Below, piece by piece: positions 26,945 through 36,059 of a stretch of DNA of 64,000 bases; position 1 is the stretch's first letter; the number at the start of each line of letters is the position of its first letter. Source of the stretch: Prado023 sp963700475 (GTDB lineage Bacteria; Actinomycetota; Actinomycetes; S36-B12; CAIYMF01); NCBI GenBank assembly GCA_963700475.1, contig CAVOXR010000009.1:496001-560000 (forward strand), given 5' to 3'. The notes beneath the pieces were generated by a model. It saw nothing but the letters and a program-made list of their open reading frames with translations. It searched no databases and was not told the DNA's origin. A program made the translations under genes and the position numbers.

Positions 26945-27798
26945 CCCGCCTGGAACGCTTCGACTTCACGACGGGAACCGCGCTGGTGACCGGGGCCGCC
27001 GGAGGGATCGGCGAGCAGTTGGCGCTCGGACTTGCCGCGCGCGGCAGCGACCTTGTGCTGCTGGACCGCGATGCTCAGCGGCTCGACGCGGTCGCTGCGG
27101 CGATCCAGGACCGTGACCCCGGTGTCGGTGTCGAGACGCACGTGATCGACGTGGCCGACCGTCCGGCGCTCCTGGAGCTCGCCGCGCGGATCGCCCAAGA
27201 CCATCCGGACCTGGACCTGCTGGTCAACAACGCCGGGGTGGCCCTGGGGGGCAACTTCGAGCACACCACCCTGGAGGAGTTCGACTGGGTGATGGACATC
27301 AACTTCCGAGCTCCGGTCGCCCTCGTCCACTGCCTCCTGCCCACGCTCGTGGGCAACCCCGGAAGCCATGTCGTCAACATGTCGAGCCTGTTCGGGATCA
27401 TTGCCCCGGCCGGCCAGTCCGCCTACTCCTCCAGCAAGTTCGCGTTGCGCGGCTTCTCCGAGGTGCTGCGAACGGAACTGGCCGAGCACAGCGTCGGGGT
27501 CACGGTCGTGCACCCGGGAGGGATCCGCACGCAGATCGCCACCTCGGCCAGGATCGCGGCCGGCGCCCCTGCCGACGAGGTCCAATCCGGGATCGCTGAG
27601 GTCCACCGGCTCCTGCGCTACCCGCCCGAGCGTGCTGCGGCCGAGATCCTGTCGGGCGTGCACCGAAGAAGAGCACGGGTCCTGGTCACGCCGGAGGCCG
27701 TGGTCGGTGACCTGGCCGCCAGGCTGGCCCCCGTGCGCCACGCGGGCCTGCTCGAAGGGGTCACCCGGGCGATGACACGGGTGACGGGCCTGCGCTGA
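26941..27798 (+). CDS. Short-chain dehydrogenase/reductase
   Basis: 285 residues. Classical SDR: TGAAGGIGEQLA nucleotide-binding motif, NNAGVALGG, catalytic Ser region NMSSLFG and YSSSK (Tyr-x-x-x-Lys). The C-terminal 40 residues resemble SDRs that act with lipid or steroid monooxygenases. Directly downstream of and probably coupled to the flavin monooxygenase; together they may oxidise an alcohol or ketone substrate. Convergent with leuB, 14 nt apart. Confidence 0.85.
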   Translation: MTRLERFDFTTGTALVTGAAGGIGEQLALGLAARGSDLVLLDRDAQRLDAVAAAIQDRDPGVGVETHVIDVADRPALLELAARIAQDHPDLDLLVNNAGVALGGNFEHTTLEEFDWVMDINFRAPVALVHCLLPTLVGNPGSHVVNMSSLFGIIAPAGQSAYSSSKFALRGFSEVLRTELAEHSVGVTVVHPGGIRTQIATSARIAAGAPADEVQSGIAEVHRLLRYPPERAAAEILSGVHRRRARVLVTPEAVVGDLAARLAPVRHAGLLEGVTRAMTRVTGLR

Positions 27799-27812
27799 GC
27801 GGGTACGACCCC

Positions 27813-28856
27813 TCAGCCCGCGGCGCCCGCGGCCAGGGCGTCGCCGATCTCGCTGGTCGACCGCACCGAAGTCCCGCGAGCCGCCAAGTCGGTCGCGACG
27901 GCCGCCTCGACGCGGCCGGCGGCGGCCTGGTGGCCCAGGTGCGCCAGGAGCATCGCCACTGAGAGCACCGTCGCCGTCGGGTCGGCCTTTCCCTGCCCTG
28001 CGATGTCGGGCGCGGAGCCGTGGACCGGCTCGAACATGCTGGGGTTGGTCCGGCTGGGGTCGATGTTCCCGCTGGCCGCGAGCCCGATCCCACCCGCGAT
28101 GGCCGCGCCGATGTCGGTGAGGATGTCGCCGAAGAGGTTGTCCGTGACGACCACGTCGAAGCGCTCGGGCTGGGTCAGGAAGAACATCGCGGCCGCGTCC
28201 ACGTGGCAGTAGTCCGTCGCGACGTCCGGGAACTCGGCGGCGACCTCGTCGAAGGTGCGCTGCCACAGCGAGCCCGCGTGGACCAGGACGTTGGTCTTGT
28301 GCACCAGCGTGACCTTGCCCCGGCGAGCACCGGCACGGCTGAAGGCATCGCGGACGATGCGCTCGACGCCGAACCTCGTGTTCAGGCTCTCCTCGGTGGC
28401 CACCTCGTGGGGCGTGCCACGTCGCAGGGTGCCACCGGAGCCGACGTACGGACCCTCGGTACCCTCCCGGCACACGACCATGTCGATGTCCGCCGGGCCC
28501 TTGCCCGCCAGTGGGGTGGCCACGCCCGGGAACAGCTTCACCGGCCGCAGGTTGACGTGGTGGTCGAGCTCGAAGCGCAGGGGCAGCAGCACGCCCCGCT
28601 CGAGGACGCCCGGCGGGACGCTCGGGTCGCCGATCGCGCCGAGCAGGATCGCGTCCTGCCCACGCAGTTCGGCCAGGACCGATGCCGGCAGCGTCTCGCC
28701 AGTCGCGTTGTAGCGGCGTGCGCCGAGGTCGTAGTCGGTGGTCGAGACGGTCAGGCCGGCCGTCGGGGCCACGGCGTCGAGCACCTTCAGGCCCTCGGCG
28801 ACCACCTCGGTCCCGATCCCGTCCCCGGCAATGACAGCAAGCTTCAACTGAGTCAC
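27813..28856 (-). CDS. leuB: 3-isopropylmalate dehydrogenase
   Basis: 347 residues. Oxidative decarboxylation of 3-isopropylmalate with NAD. Seen: IAGDGIGTEV, REGTEGPYVG, DNLFGDILTDIGAA and HGSAPDIAGQ. Start GTG 28856 has TAGGGT (28863-28868) 6 nt upstream, so a leaderless single-gene transcript. The other leucine genes lie apart in the window (leuA at 31455, leuCD at 14671-16671). Confidence 0.96.
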   Translation of the reverse strand: MTQLKLAVIAGDGIGTEVVAEGLKVLDAVAPTAGLTVSTTDYDLGARRYNATGETLPASVLAELRGQDAILLGAIGDPSVPPGVLERGVLLPLRFELDHHVNLRPVKLFPGVATPLAGKGPADIDMVVCREGTEGPYVGSGGTLRRGTPHEVATEESLNTRFGVERIVRDAFSRAGARRGKVTLVHKTNVLVHAGSLWQRTFDEVAAEFPDVATDYCHVDAAAMFFLTQPERFDVVVTDNLFGDILTDIGAAIAGGIGLAASGNIDPSRTNPSMFEPVHGSAPDIAGQGKADPTATVLSVAMLLAHLGHQAAAGRVEAAVATDLAARGTSVRSTSEIGDALAAGAAG

Positions 28857-28974
28857 GGGAGAACCCTAATGTGCGCGGTGGGGCGCCCCGACCGGCGGCT
28901 CCACGAGCTGGACCAGGTCGCTGCTGCCCCGACAAGCCGGGAGGGCCGGCCGACGCAGCGCCCCATGTGGGCTG

Positions 28975-30092
28975 CTACCAGAGGATGTCCGAGTTCTCGA
29001 CAACTCCGGGCACTCGATCCAGGACATGGGTACGACCATCCACGTCGATCTCCCCGCTGAAGTGACCGACTGGTTGGATGAACAGGCTGCGCACCGCCTT
29101 CACGTCGAGGAACTCGTTGTGCGCGGCCACCGGATCGAAACGCAACCGGACCGTCCTGTCCTGAGTGCTGACCTGCCACGGCTGCATCACGTCGCTGCCG
29201 TCGAAGACGAAGCGCGTGCGAGCATCCAGCGGTCTCGGCCGGCCGTCGATCCACACCGCGTTCTCGCGGGATCGCTCCCCGACGCCGGAGAAGCCCTCGG
29301 AGAGGTTGAAGCCCAGGATGGTTCCGTCCGCCAGCCGACCTGTCCCGTAGGCCCAACGCCACGCCGTGTTCCGGGGCAGGAAGCCCTTGGTGTAGTCGTA
29401 TCCCCCGATGCCGCCGTCAAGGCTGAACGCGCGACGACCCTCCTCCCCGTGCACGACGACATCTCCAGCCACAGCAAGCCCAGAGGTCTTGCCCGTGACG
29501 GAGACTGCCGACTCATGCCCGTGCTCCACCTCGGAGACTGCCGTGATCCCCTCCCCGGATTCCGTCAGGGTCAGGTCGACCTCGATCCAGGGCTTCGACT
29601 GTCCCGGCAGGGATGCGATCGATCGGCCCACCGACGCCAGGAACCGGGTCACGTCTCCATCGCGTCGCAGCGCATAACGGGTCCCGGGGAGTCGGTAGGC
29701 GGCTCGCAGCCCGTCACCCGGTGCGTCGTTCACGCTCGCGAGCGCGCCCTTGCGGCTCGTGTCCGCGATCACCTCCCCGGTCTGGAGGTCAGTGATCATG
29801 AGGAAGCCCGAGCCGGTGATGGCGCCGTTCACCAGCGCCGATGTCACCGCGATCTCAGGGGTGGCGGCCACGAGGTACACCCACGACTTCTGCCGGATCC
29901 GGCGCTGCACCATCCCCAGTGGGTCGGAGCCCCCAAGGTTGAATTCCGCCGGACAGCCCGGACGATCCCCGTGGTGGCGACGATGCCCTCGTAACCGCCG
30001 AACAGGGGAACGCCCTCGGCGGACACTGCGCACGGCGGGACCGGCTCGAGGGGTGCGACGGGCAGCTGCTTCCGACTTCGTGTTGTCGCCAT
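28975..30092 (-). CDS. DUF2804-family protein (one frameshift)
   Basis: About 370 residues from ATG 30092 (TAGCGT 7 nt upstream). PLFGGYEGIV at the start, RIRQKSWVYLVAATPEIAV, ITDLQTGEV, GGIGGYDYTKGFLPR, WRWAYGTG and HFSGEIDV near the end match the DUF2804 pattern as I recall it. Function is unknown; the sequence suggests a lipocalin-like beta-rich fold. The frame changes near 29945 (VRRNS to NLGGSDPLG), a single-base indel. No operon partner: leuB upstream has its own promoter. Confidence 0.72.
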
Positions 30093-30203
30093 GAGCCTCA
30101 CGCTACGCGCGGGCCCTCGCCCCGTGCAGCGCGCAGGGGGCCTTGGGTCGGGCCCGACCACGAGGCGGCTGGGGACCGCTGGCCGTCTCGATAGGGTCGG
30201 CGG

Positions 30204-31232
30204 ATGTTCCCCGTGCTGCGCACCGCCCGCCTGGTGATCCGCCCGGTGCGCCCCGACGACGTCGACCCGCTGTTCGAGCGGCGCAACGACCCCCAGGTGG
30301 CCGAGCTGCAAGCCTGGGACACGCCCTACCCGCGCCAGCGGGCCGAGTCGATCGTCGCCGAGGTCCTGGCGATGGACGGGCCTGTCGACGGCCAGTGGTT
30401 CATGGCCACCGTGGTGGAGGCGGCTACCGACGAGGTCGTCGGCGACCTCGTGCTGCACCCGACCAACGAGTTGCGCACGGCGGAGGTCGGGTACTCACTG
30501 AGCACCGGGCACTGGGGGAAGGGGTACGCCGCTGAGGCGCTGGACGCCTTCGTGGCGTGGATCATCGAGGCGCTGCCCGTCACGCGGCTGTCCGGGATGC
30601 TGCACCCGGACAACCGGGCGTCGGCGATGGTCCTGGAGCGGACCGGGTTCGTGTTCGAGGGCCACACGCGGCTGTCGTTCTGGATCGGCGACGACAACTC
30701 CGACGACTGGATCTACGGGATGACCCGCGCAGACTGGGAGGCCTGGCGCGATCGACCCCGTACGCCACCCGATGAGGTGCGCCTGCTCCCGGTGACCGTC
30801 GAGAACGGGGCCGCAGTGCGCGCCCTGCGCACGCATCACAGCCAGCAGGCTTTCGTGGCCCCGATGCTGCAGTCCTTCGCCGACGCCCTGCTCCCGGAGA
30901 TGATCGACGGGGCTCCAGTCGTGCCGTGGATGCGGGCGATCGAGGCGGACGGGGTGATCGTGGGGTTCCTGATGCTGGCTCTCACGACGCCGCACCATCC
31001 CGAGCCCTTCCTGTGGCGGCTGCTGATCGACCGGATGCACCAGCGCCGCGGGATCGCCTCGCGCGCGCTCGGGCTGGTCGCCGACGAGTGCCGGGCGATG
31101 GGCGATTCCACGCTGCTGGTCAGCTGGAGCGAGGGCAAGGGCTCGCCACGCCCGTTCTACCTGGCGCACGGGTTCGTGACCACGGGCCAGATCGTCGACG
31201 GCGAGACTGAGGCGCGACTGCACCTGGCATGA
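30204..31232 (+). CDS. Tandem two-domain GNAT acetyltransferase
   Basis: 342 residues, two GNAT modules in one chain. The first (residues 1-175) is RimJ/RimL type (ARLVIRPVRPDD, GYSLSTGHWGKGYAAEAL). The second (about 190-342) has an acetyl-CoA loop HQRRGIASRAL and ends FYLAHGFVTTG. TAGGGT (30192-30197) is 6 nt before the ATG (leaderless). Substrates unknown; the two domains probably act on different targets or one is structural. Confidence 0.85.
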   Translation: MFPVLRTARLVIRPVRPDDVDPLFERRNDPQVAELQAWDTPYPRQRAESIVAEVLAMDGPVDGQWFMATVVEAATDEVVGDLVLHPTNELRTAEVGYSLSTGHWGKGYAAEALDAFVAWIIEALPVTRLSGMLHPDNRASAMVLERTGFVFEGHTRLSFWIGDDNSDDWIYGMTRADWEAWRDRPRTPPDEVRLLPVTVENGAAVRALRTHHSQQAFVAPMLQSFADALLPEMIDGAPVVPWMRAIEADGVIVGFLMLALTTPHHPEPFLWRLLIDRMHQRRGIASRALGLVADECRAMGDSTLLVSWSEGKGSPRPFYLAHGFVTTGQIVDGETEARLHLA

Positions 31233-31306
31233 CCGAGCCATCCAGGGCGGCTGGGCCTCTCGCGGACCCTTCCGAGCAGTAGGTGCACTGCCCGGCGCCC
31301 ATGCGC

Positions 31307-31454
31307 TACCCTGTTCCCGATGTTCACCGTGCGACTGCTCCTTGGTAGCCGCGGCGGGGCCTGATCCGACCGGCTCCCCTGTCGCGGGTGATCGCGTGCG
31401 CCGGTTCGAGACCCCACGGGTCGAACCCCCCACACATCCCAGGAGCCCCAGATC
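31307..31454 (+). promoter_or_regulatory. leuA leader region (LEU-type attenuator)
   Basis: -10 TACCCT (31307-31312), 7 nt, leader-peptide ATG 31320, then a hairpin at 31403-31427 (GGTTCGA-ACCC with GGGT-CGAACC, one bulge). RBS AGGAG lies just before leuA. No U-run follows the hairpin, so control may act by a non-classical or Rho-assisted mechanism, as proposed for actinobacterial LEU elements. Confidence 0.72.
31320..31364 (+). CDS. leuA leader peptide (MFTVRLLLGSRGGA)
   Basis: 14 codons with three consecutive leucine codons CTG-CTC-CTT (residues 6-8), the hallmark of leucine attenuation leaders upstream of actinobacterial leuA. It begins at the predicted transcription start, so no RBS is present. 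The same length as the cimA leader and the regulatory triplet at the same residues. Confidence 0.82.
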   Translation: MFTVRLLLGSRGGA

Positions 31455-33221
31455 ATGAGCACGAACTCGTCCGCACCGTACGCCCGACGCACCGCCCAGA
31501 AGCCGTCCCCGATGGCCTACCAGCGCTACTCCACCTTCACCCCGGTCGCGCTGGCCGACCGGACGTGGCCGGACAAGGTCATCGCCCAGGCACCGCGCTG
31601 GTGCGCGGTCGACCTGCGCGACGGCAACCAGGCCCTCATCGACCCGATGACCCCGGACCGCAAGAAGCGCATGTTCGAGCTGCTGGTCCGCATGGGCTAC
31701 AAGGAGATCGAGGTCGGCTTCCCATCGGCAAGCCAGACGGACTTCGACTTCGTCCGCGAGCTGATCGAGGAGGACCTGATCCCCGATGACGTCGTCATCC
31801 AGGTCCTGACCCAGGCCCGCGAGCACCTGATCGAGCGCACCTACGAGTCGATCCGCGGCGCCAAGCAGGCCATCGTCCACCTGTACAACTCGACCTCAAC
31901 CCTGCAGCGCCGCGTCGTGTTCGGGCTGGACAAGGACGGGATCAAGGACATCGCGGTGCACGGTGCCCAGCTGTGCATGAAGTACGCCGAGCAGATCACC
32001 CCCGACACCGACATCTACTACGAGTACTCCCCCGAGTCCTACACGGGCACCGAGCTGGAGTTCGCCGTCGAGGTCTGCAATGCGGTCAACGACGTGTGGC
32101 AGCCCACCCCGGAGCGCAAGGTCATCATCAACCTGCCCGCGACCGTCGAGATGGCCACACCCAACGTGTACGCGGACTCGATCGAGTGGATGCACCGCAA
32201 CCTGCGCCACCGCGAGAACGTGGTCCTGAGCCTGCACCCGCACAACGACCGCGGCACGGCTGTGGCCGCCGCCGAGCTGGGCTTCATGGCCGGCGCGGAC
32301 CGGATCGAGGGCTGCCTCTTCGGCAACGGCGAGCGCACAGGCAACGTCTGCCTGGTGACGCTGGGGATGAACCTGTTCAGCCAGGGCGTCGACCCGCAGA
32401 TCGACTTCCGCGACATCGACGAGATCCGCCGCACGGTCGAGTACTGCAACCAGCTGAAGGTCCCCGAGCGCCACCCGTACGGCGGCGACCTGGTGTTCAC
32501 CGCGTTCTCCGGCTCGCACCAGGACGCCATCAACAAGGGCTTCAAGGCGATGGCCACCGACGCGGGCATGGCTGGCGTCCCTGTCGAGTCCTTCCGCTGG
32601 GAGGTCCCCTACCTGCCGATCGACCCGCACGACATCGGGCGCACCTACGAGGCCGTGATCCGGGTCAACAGCCAGTCCGGCAAGGGCGGCGTGGCGTACA
32701 TCATGCGCACCGAGCATGGTCTCGAGCTGCCGCGGCGCCTGCAGATCGAGTTCTCCCAGGTGATCCAGCGGATGACCGACTCCGAGGGCGGCGAGGTGGC
32801 TCCGGCGCAGATGTACGAGATCTTCGCCGACGAGTACCTGCCCGTCCCGGAGATGCCATGGGGACGGCTGAAGCTGCGCCACGTGCTCGTGGAGTCCGAC
32901 GTGGACGGCGAGACGATGGTCCGCACGGTGATCCGCGACAACGCCCACCACGCGCGCGAGTTCGAGGGGATCGGCCATGGCAACGGACCGATCGCGGCGT
33001 TCTGCGACGCGTTGGCTGCCCACCACATCGACGTCCGCGTCCTGGACTACTCCGAGCACGCGATGTCCGCCGGCGGCGACGCCAAGGCGGCGGCGTTCGT
33101 GGAGTGCGCGATCGGTGGCCGGGTGCTGTGGGGCGTGGGGGTCGACTCGTCGATCGTCACCGCCTCGCTCAAGGCGATCATCTCCGCGGTGAACCGGGCG
33201 CAGCGCGACCAGGTCGGCTGA
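31455..33221 (+). CDS. leuA: 2-isopropylmalate synthase
   Basis: 588 residues, type 2 (long, mycobacterial/Streptomyces-like). An N-terminal extension of about 50 residues precedes DLRDGNQALIDPM. Then HPHNDRGTAVAAAE with catalytic metal ligands, GNGERTGNV, and the C-terminal regulatory domain (residues about 440-588) that binds leucine. It commits 2-oxoisovalerate and acetyl-CoA to leucine. Preceded by its leader peptide; followed by the hairpin at 33239-33275. Confidence 0.97.
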   Translation: MSTNSSAPYARRTAQKPSPMAYQRYSTFTPVALADRTWPDKVIAQAPRWCAVDLRDGNQALIDPMTPDRKKRMFELLVRMGYKEIEVGFPSASQTDFDFVRELIEEDLIPDDVVIQVLTQAREHLIERTYESIRGAKQAIVHLYNSTSTLQRRVVFGLDKDGIKDIAVHGAQLCMKYAEQITPDTDIYYEYSPESYTGTELEFAVEVCNAVNDVWQPTPERKVIINLPATVEMATPNVYADSIEWMHRNLRHRENVVLSLHPHNDRGTAVAAAELGFMAGADRIEGCLFGNGERTGNVCLVTLGMNLFSQGVDPQIDFRDIDEIRRTVEYCNQLKVPERHPYGGDLVFTAFSGSHQDAINKGFKAMATDAGMAGVPVESFRWEVPYLPIDPHDIGRTYEAVIRVNSQSGKGGVAYIMRTEHGLELPRRLQIEFSQVIQRMTDSEGGEVAPAQMYEIFADEYLPVPEMPWGRLKLRHVLVESDVDGETMVRTVIRDNAHHAREFEGIGHGNGPIAAFCDALAAHHIDVRVLDYSEHAMSAGGDAKAAAFVECAIGGRVLWGVGVDSSIVTASLKAIISAVNRAQRDQVG

Positions 33222-33238
33222 GCCGCGAGAAGCCCCTG

Positions 33239-33275
33239 CGAGGGTCGCACCGGGTCGTCCCGGTCGCGACCCTCG
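33239..33275. terminator. Bidirectional terminator of leuA and the NIL-domain gene
   Basis: CGAGGGTCGCACCGGG pairs with CCCGGT-C-GCGACCCTCG (16 bp, one bulged C) around a TCGT loop. It lies between convergent genes ending at 33221 and 33284. Confidence 0.8.
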
Positions 33276-33283
33276 TTCGCGTC

Positions 33284-33532
33284 TCAGCCCTCGACGATGT
33301 CCCCGAGGACCGGGTCGACCTCGATGCCGAGCCCTGTCAGGTAGGCCTCTGCAGCATCGAGCTGCGCGGGTTCGCCGGTCATCTCCAGGACCATCCAGCC
33401 GAAGTGGTCCTCGATGGACGCACGCCGGATGGACGTGACGACGCCGAAGTCCACGCCCAGGTGGTACACGACGGGCTCGCGGACCTGGGTCTGCGGGAAG
33501 GTCAGCCGGACGGGGCGATGCACTTCAGACAT
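33284..33532 (-). CDS. NIL-domain protein
   Basis: 82 residues from ATG 33532, with TACAGT (33540-33545) 7 nt upstream (leaderless). RLTFPQTQVREPVVYHL, FGVVTSIRRASIED and GWMVLEMTGEP match the NIL ferredoxin-like domain, usually found at the C terminus of MetN methionine-transporter ATPases, where it senses methionine. Here it is a stand-alone protein. A regulatory amino-acid sensing role is possible but unproven. Confidence 0.82.
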   Translation of the reverse strand: MSEVHRPVRLTFPQTQVREPVVYHLGVDFGVVTSIRRASIEDHFGWMVLEMTGEPAQLDAAEAYLTGLGIEVDPVLGDIVEG

Positions 33533-33578
33533 GCCTGCAACTGTAGTGCTCGACCCCGGCGGGCGCCGGCTGTCCAGC

Positions 33579-35166
33579 TCAGACCAGGTCGACGCTCTCC
33601 ACCAGGTCGGCCTCGATCTCGCGGGCGATCCCGGCGAGCACCTCGGCCCCCGGCGAGGCATCCACGGTGAGCACCATGACGGCCTTGCCGCCGACGGCGT
33701 CACGGGAGACCTGCATCCCACCGATGTTGACCCCGGCGTGACCCAGCGCACCACCGACCGCGCCCACGACACCGGGGCGGTCCGCGTAGCGCATGACGAC
33801 CAGGTGCTCGGACAGCGGGACCTCGAGGTCGAAGTCGTCGATCTCGACCAGCTTGGCGATGTTCCGCGGACCGGACAGCGTGCCACCCACGCGCAGGGAC
33901 GTGCCATCGGTCAGCGCCAGGCGCACACGGACGAGGTTGCGGTGGTCCCCCGCGTCCCCGTCAGTGATCAGCGAGGCCTCGATGCCGCGGTCCTTGGCGA
34001 TGACCGGAGCGTTGACGTAGGAGACCTGCTCCTCGGACAGCGGCGTGAACACGCCCTTGAGCGCCGAGAGCTCCAGGATCTTCACGTCGTTCTCGGTGAC
34101 CTCACCGCGGACCTCGGTCTCCACGGCCGCGACCGGCGCACCGGCCAGGGCGGTGGCGATCTGGCCCAGGGCCTCGGTCAGGGGCAGCATCGGACGGACG
34201 TCGTCGGCGATGGCGCCACCCTTGACGTTGACGGCGTCAGGGACGAGCTCGCCCGCCAGCGCGAGGCGCACGGACTTGGCGACCGCGATGCCGGCCTTCT
34301 CCTGGGCCTCGTCGGTGGACGCGCCCAGGTGCGGGGTGACCACGACCTGGTCGAGGCTCATCAGGGGCGAGTCCGTGCACGGCTCCTTGGCCCACACGTC
34401 GATACCGGCACCGGCCACCCGGCCGTCGACGATCGCCTCGTACAGGGCGGCCTCGTCGACGATGCCACCGCGCGCGGCGTTGATGATCCGCACGGTCGGC
34501 TTGACCTTGTGCAGGGCCTCGTCGCCGATCAGGCCGATCGTCTCGGGGGTCTTGGGCAGGTGGACGGTGATGAAGTCACTGTCGGCCAGCAGCTCGTCGA
34601 GGGACACCATGCGGATGCCCATCTGGGCGGCGCGCGCGGGCTGCACGTAGGGGTCGTACGCGATGAGCTTGACGCCGAAGGCGCTCAGGCGCTGGGCGAC
34701 CAGAAGGCCGATCCGGCCCAGTCCCACGACTCCGACCACCTTGTCGGCAAGCTCAACACCGGTGTACTTGGAGCGCTTCCAGGCCCCGCCCTTGAGCGAT
34801 GTCATTTGCCGGGGCGATGTGCCGGGCGCTGGCCAGGAGCAGGGCGATGGCCAGCTCCGCGGCCGAGCCGATGTTCGAGGTCGGCGCATTGACGACCATC
34901 ACGCCGGCCTGCGTGGCCGCGGGAACGTCGACGTTGTCCAGCCCGACTCCGGCACGGGCGACCACCTTCAGGCGCCGTGCTGCGGCGATGGCCTCAGCGT
35001 CGACCTTCGTGGCCGAGCGGATCAGGATCGCGTCCACGTCCGCGATGGCCGGGAGCAGCTCCGCGCGATCGGCACCGTCGCAGTAGCGGATCTCGAAGTC
35101 GGGACCGAGGGCCTCCACTGTGGCGGGGCTGAGTTCCTCGGCGATCAGGACGATGGGCTTGCTCAC
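33579..35166 (-). CDS. serA: D-3-phosphoglycerate dehydrogenase (one frameshift)
   Basis: About 528 residues, first step of serine synthesis. KPIVLIAEELSPATVEALG and ARAGVGLDNVDVPAAT at the N terminus, NAD motif VGLGRIGLLVAQ, catalytic HLGASTDEAQEKAG, then the actinobacterial intervening domain and a C-terminal ACT domain for serine feedback (VLTVDASPG). The halves are out of frame near 34803, where removing one base joins RHIAPAN to SLKGGAWKRSKYTG. Start GTG 35166 has an AGAGGG RBS; -10 TAGAAT at 35218-35223 leaves a leader of about 45 nt. Confidence 0.93.
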
Positions 35167-35457
35167 GGTAGGCACCCTCTTGACGGAGCCCCGGGGTCGA
35201 TCCCCACGGCTGGGCCAATTCTAACGACCCCCCGGCGCCGGTCCCCGGCACCCCGAAGGTCCCGACCCGACCGGCAAACGGCCCCCGCGCAACCGCGGTT
35301 GCGCCCCACATGGTCGGGGTCGGGCGCCGCATGGTCGGGGTCGGGCGTGCTTCCGATTCTCGGATCTGCTTCCCGAATACCGGAAGCAGATCCGCGCGAC
35401 GGAAGCGTCTGCCCGGAGGCACGGGTTGCGGGACGGTGGCGGAAGGAGAGCTGTGCC

Positions 35458-35495
35458 ATGCGGGCGGGGCAGAGGGATGCGGGCGGGGCAGAGGG
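35458..35495. repeat. Perfect 19-bp tandem duplication
   Basis: ATGCGGGCGGGGCAGAGGG occurs twice head to tail (35458-35476 and 35477-35495). Typical of recent slippage; no function inferred. Confidence 0.9.
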
Positions 35496-35537
35496 TTGCG
35501 GATGCGGACCTTGCGCTGCCGGTCCATCCTTTCCTGC

Positions 35538-35738
35538 ATGCACGGACATGGGTGGATCGATCGGCGGAAGAGCGCCTCGGTCAACGCGGTGCTCATGCTG
35601 GTGGTGGGCCTGATCCCTCTGCTGGGCGCGATCGACACCTCGAACATCGACCACAACGAGCTCCGGCCGTGGGGCTGTCGGACGTGCGTGGTCCCCGCGG
35701 CGCCGACCCCCACCGACCAGGACGTCGACCCGTTGTGA
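35538..35738 (+). CDS. Possible small membrane protein (weak)
   Basis: 66 codons from ATG 35538. One hydrophobic stretch (VNAVLMLVVGLIPLLGAI, residues about 15-32) follows a basic N terminus. CATCCT lies 7 nt before the ATG, the spacing seen for leaderless genes here, but matches the -10 box poorly. The C-terminal half is not recognisable. It could be fortuitous. Confidence 0.25.
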   Translation: MHGHGWIDRRKSASVNAVLMLVVGLIPLLGAIDTSNIDHNELRPWGCRTCVVPAAPTPTDQDVDPL

Positions 35739-35893
35739 CGACCTGGAGCGGGTTGTTCGCTGGCTGACGGAAGTCATGGCCGCCCGGTGCATCCGTGGAG
35801 GGCACTTCCCCCGAAGTACTGGCATGCGGGGCGAACAGCCCCGGACCCGCCCCGAGCGTCTCCCGTCACCACGGGACGAGACCTCCTGAGGGG

Positions 35894-35933
35894 CGAATGA
35901 CCCCCCGGAGCCGGCGCTCAGGGGGGTCATTCG
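35894..35933 (-). terminator. Terminator downstream of ilvC
   Basis: CGAATGACCCCCC and GGGGGGTCATTCG form a perfect 13-bp stem with a 14-nt loop, about 120 nt past the ilvC stop. It is the likely end of the ilv transcript. Confidence 0.75.
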
Positions 35934-35948
35934 TCGGTGTTGGGTGCC

Positions 35949-36059
35949 GGTCAGCGGGCCGATGGGTTGGATAGCGACCCACCTCGCCTCGCTGCCGCTC
36001 GGGTCAGCGGGCCGCGGTGCTCGATTGCGACCCGCCTCGCCTCGCTGCCGCTCGGGTCA
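35949..36059. repeat. 53-bp tandem repeat at the 3' end of ilvC
   Basis: A 53-bp unit beginning GGTCAGCGGGCC and ending CTCGCTGCCGCTCG occurs at 35949-36001 and 36002-36054. A third copy begins at 36055 and contains the ilvC stop codon. The outer copy has diverged slightly. It arose by duplication of the gene's end region; no coding role. Confidence 0.8.

Larger units (their letters stand above)
35224..35893. other. Repeat-rich intergenic island between serA and ilvC
   Basis: About 670 bp with a perfect 18-bp palindrome GCGCAACCGCGGTTGCGC (35287-35304), a 17-bp direct repeat ATGGTCGGGGTCGGGCG (35310-35326, 35331-35347), a 13-bp hairpin CGGATCTGCTTCC/GGAAGCAGATCCG (35361-35394) and a perfect 19-bp tandem duplication (35458-35495). 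No convincing gene apart from the small ORF at 35538. Confidence 0.7.

Noticed and set aside
24958..27798. A single 946-residue BVMO-SDR fusion beginning at 24958
   Set aside because: The first 118 codons lie antisense inside ilvE and the leaderless promoter points to ATG 25312. The junction is better explained by a one-base error with an ATGA overlap.
31380..31454. T-box riboswitch upstream of leuA
   Set aside because: No T-box sequence or specifier stem; a leucine leader peptide explains the region better.
34753..34889. Two separate serA genes or programmed frameshift in serA
   Set aside because: No slippery heptamer or downstream structure typical of programmed shifting; the overlap is an indel inside one standard SerA.
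35163..35930. Leftward ORF of 255 codons across the serA-ilvC gap
   Set aside because: Low-complexity Arg/Pro/Gly translation, includes tandem repeats and overlaps a terminator; no conserved motif.
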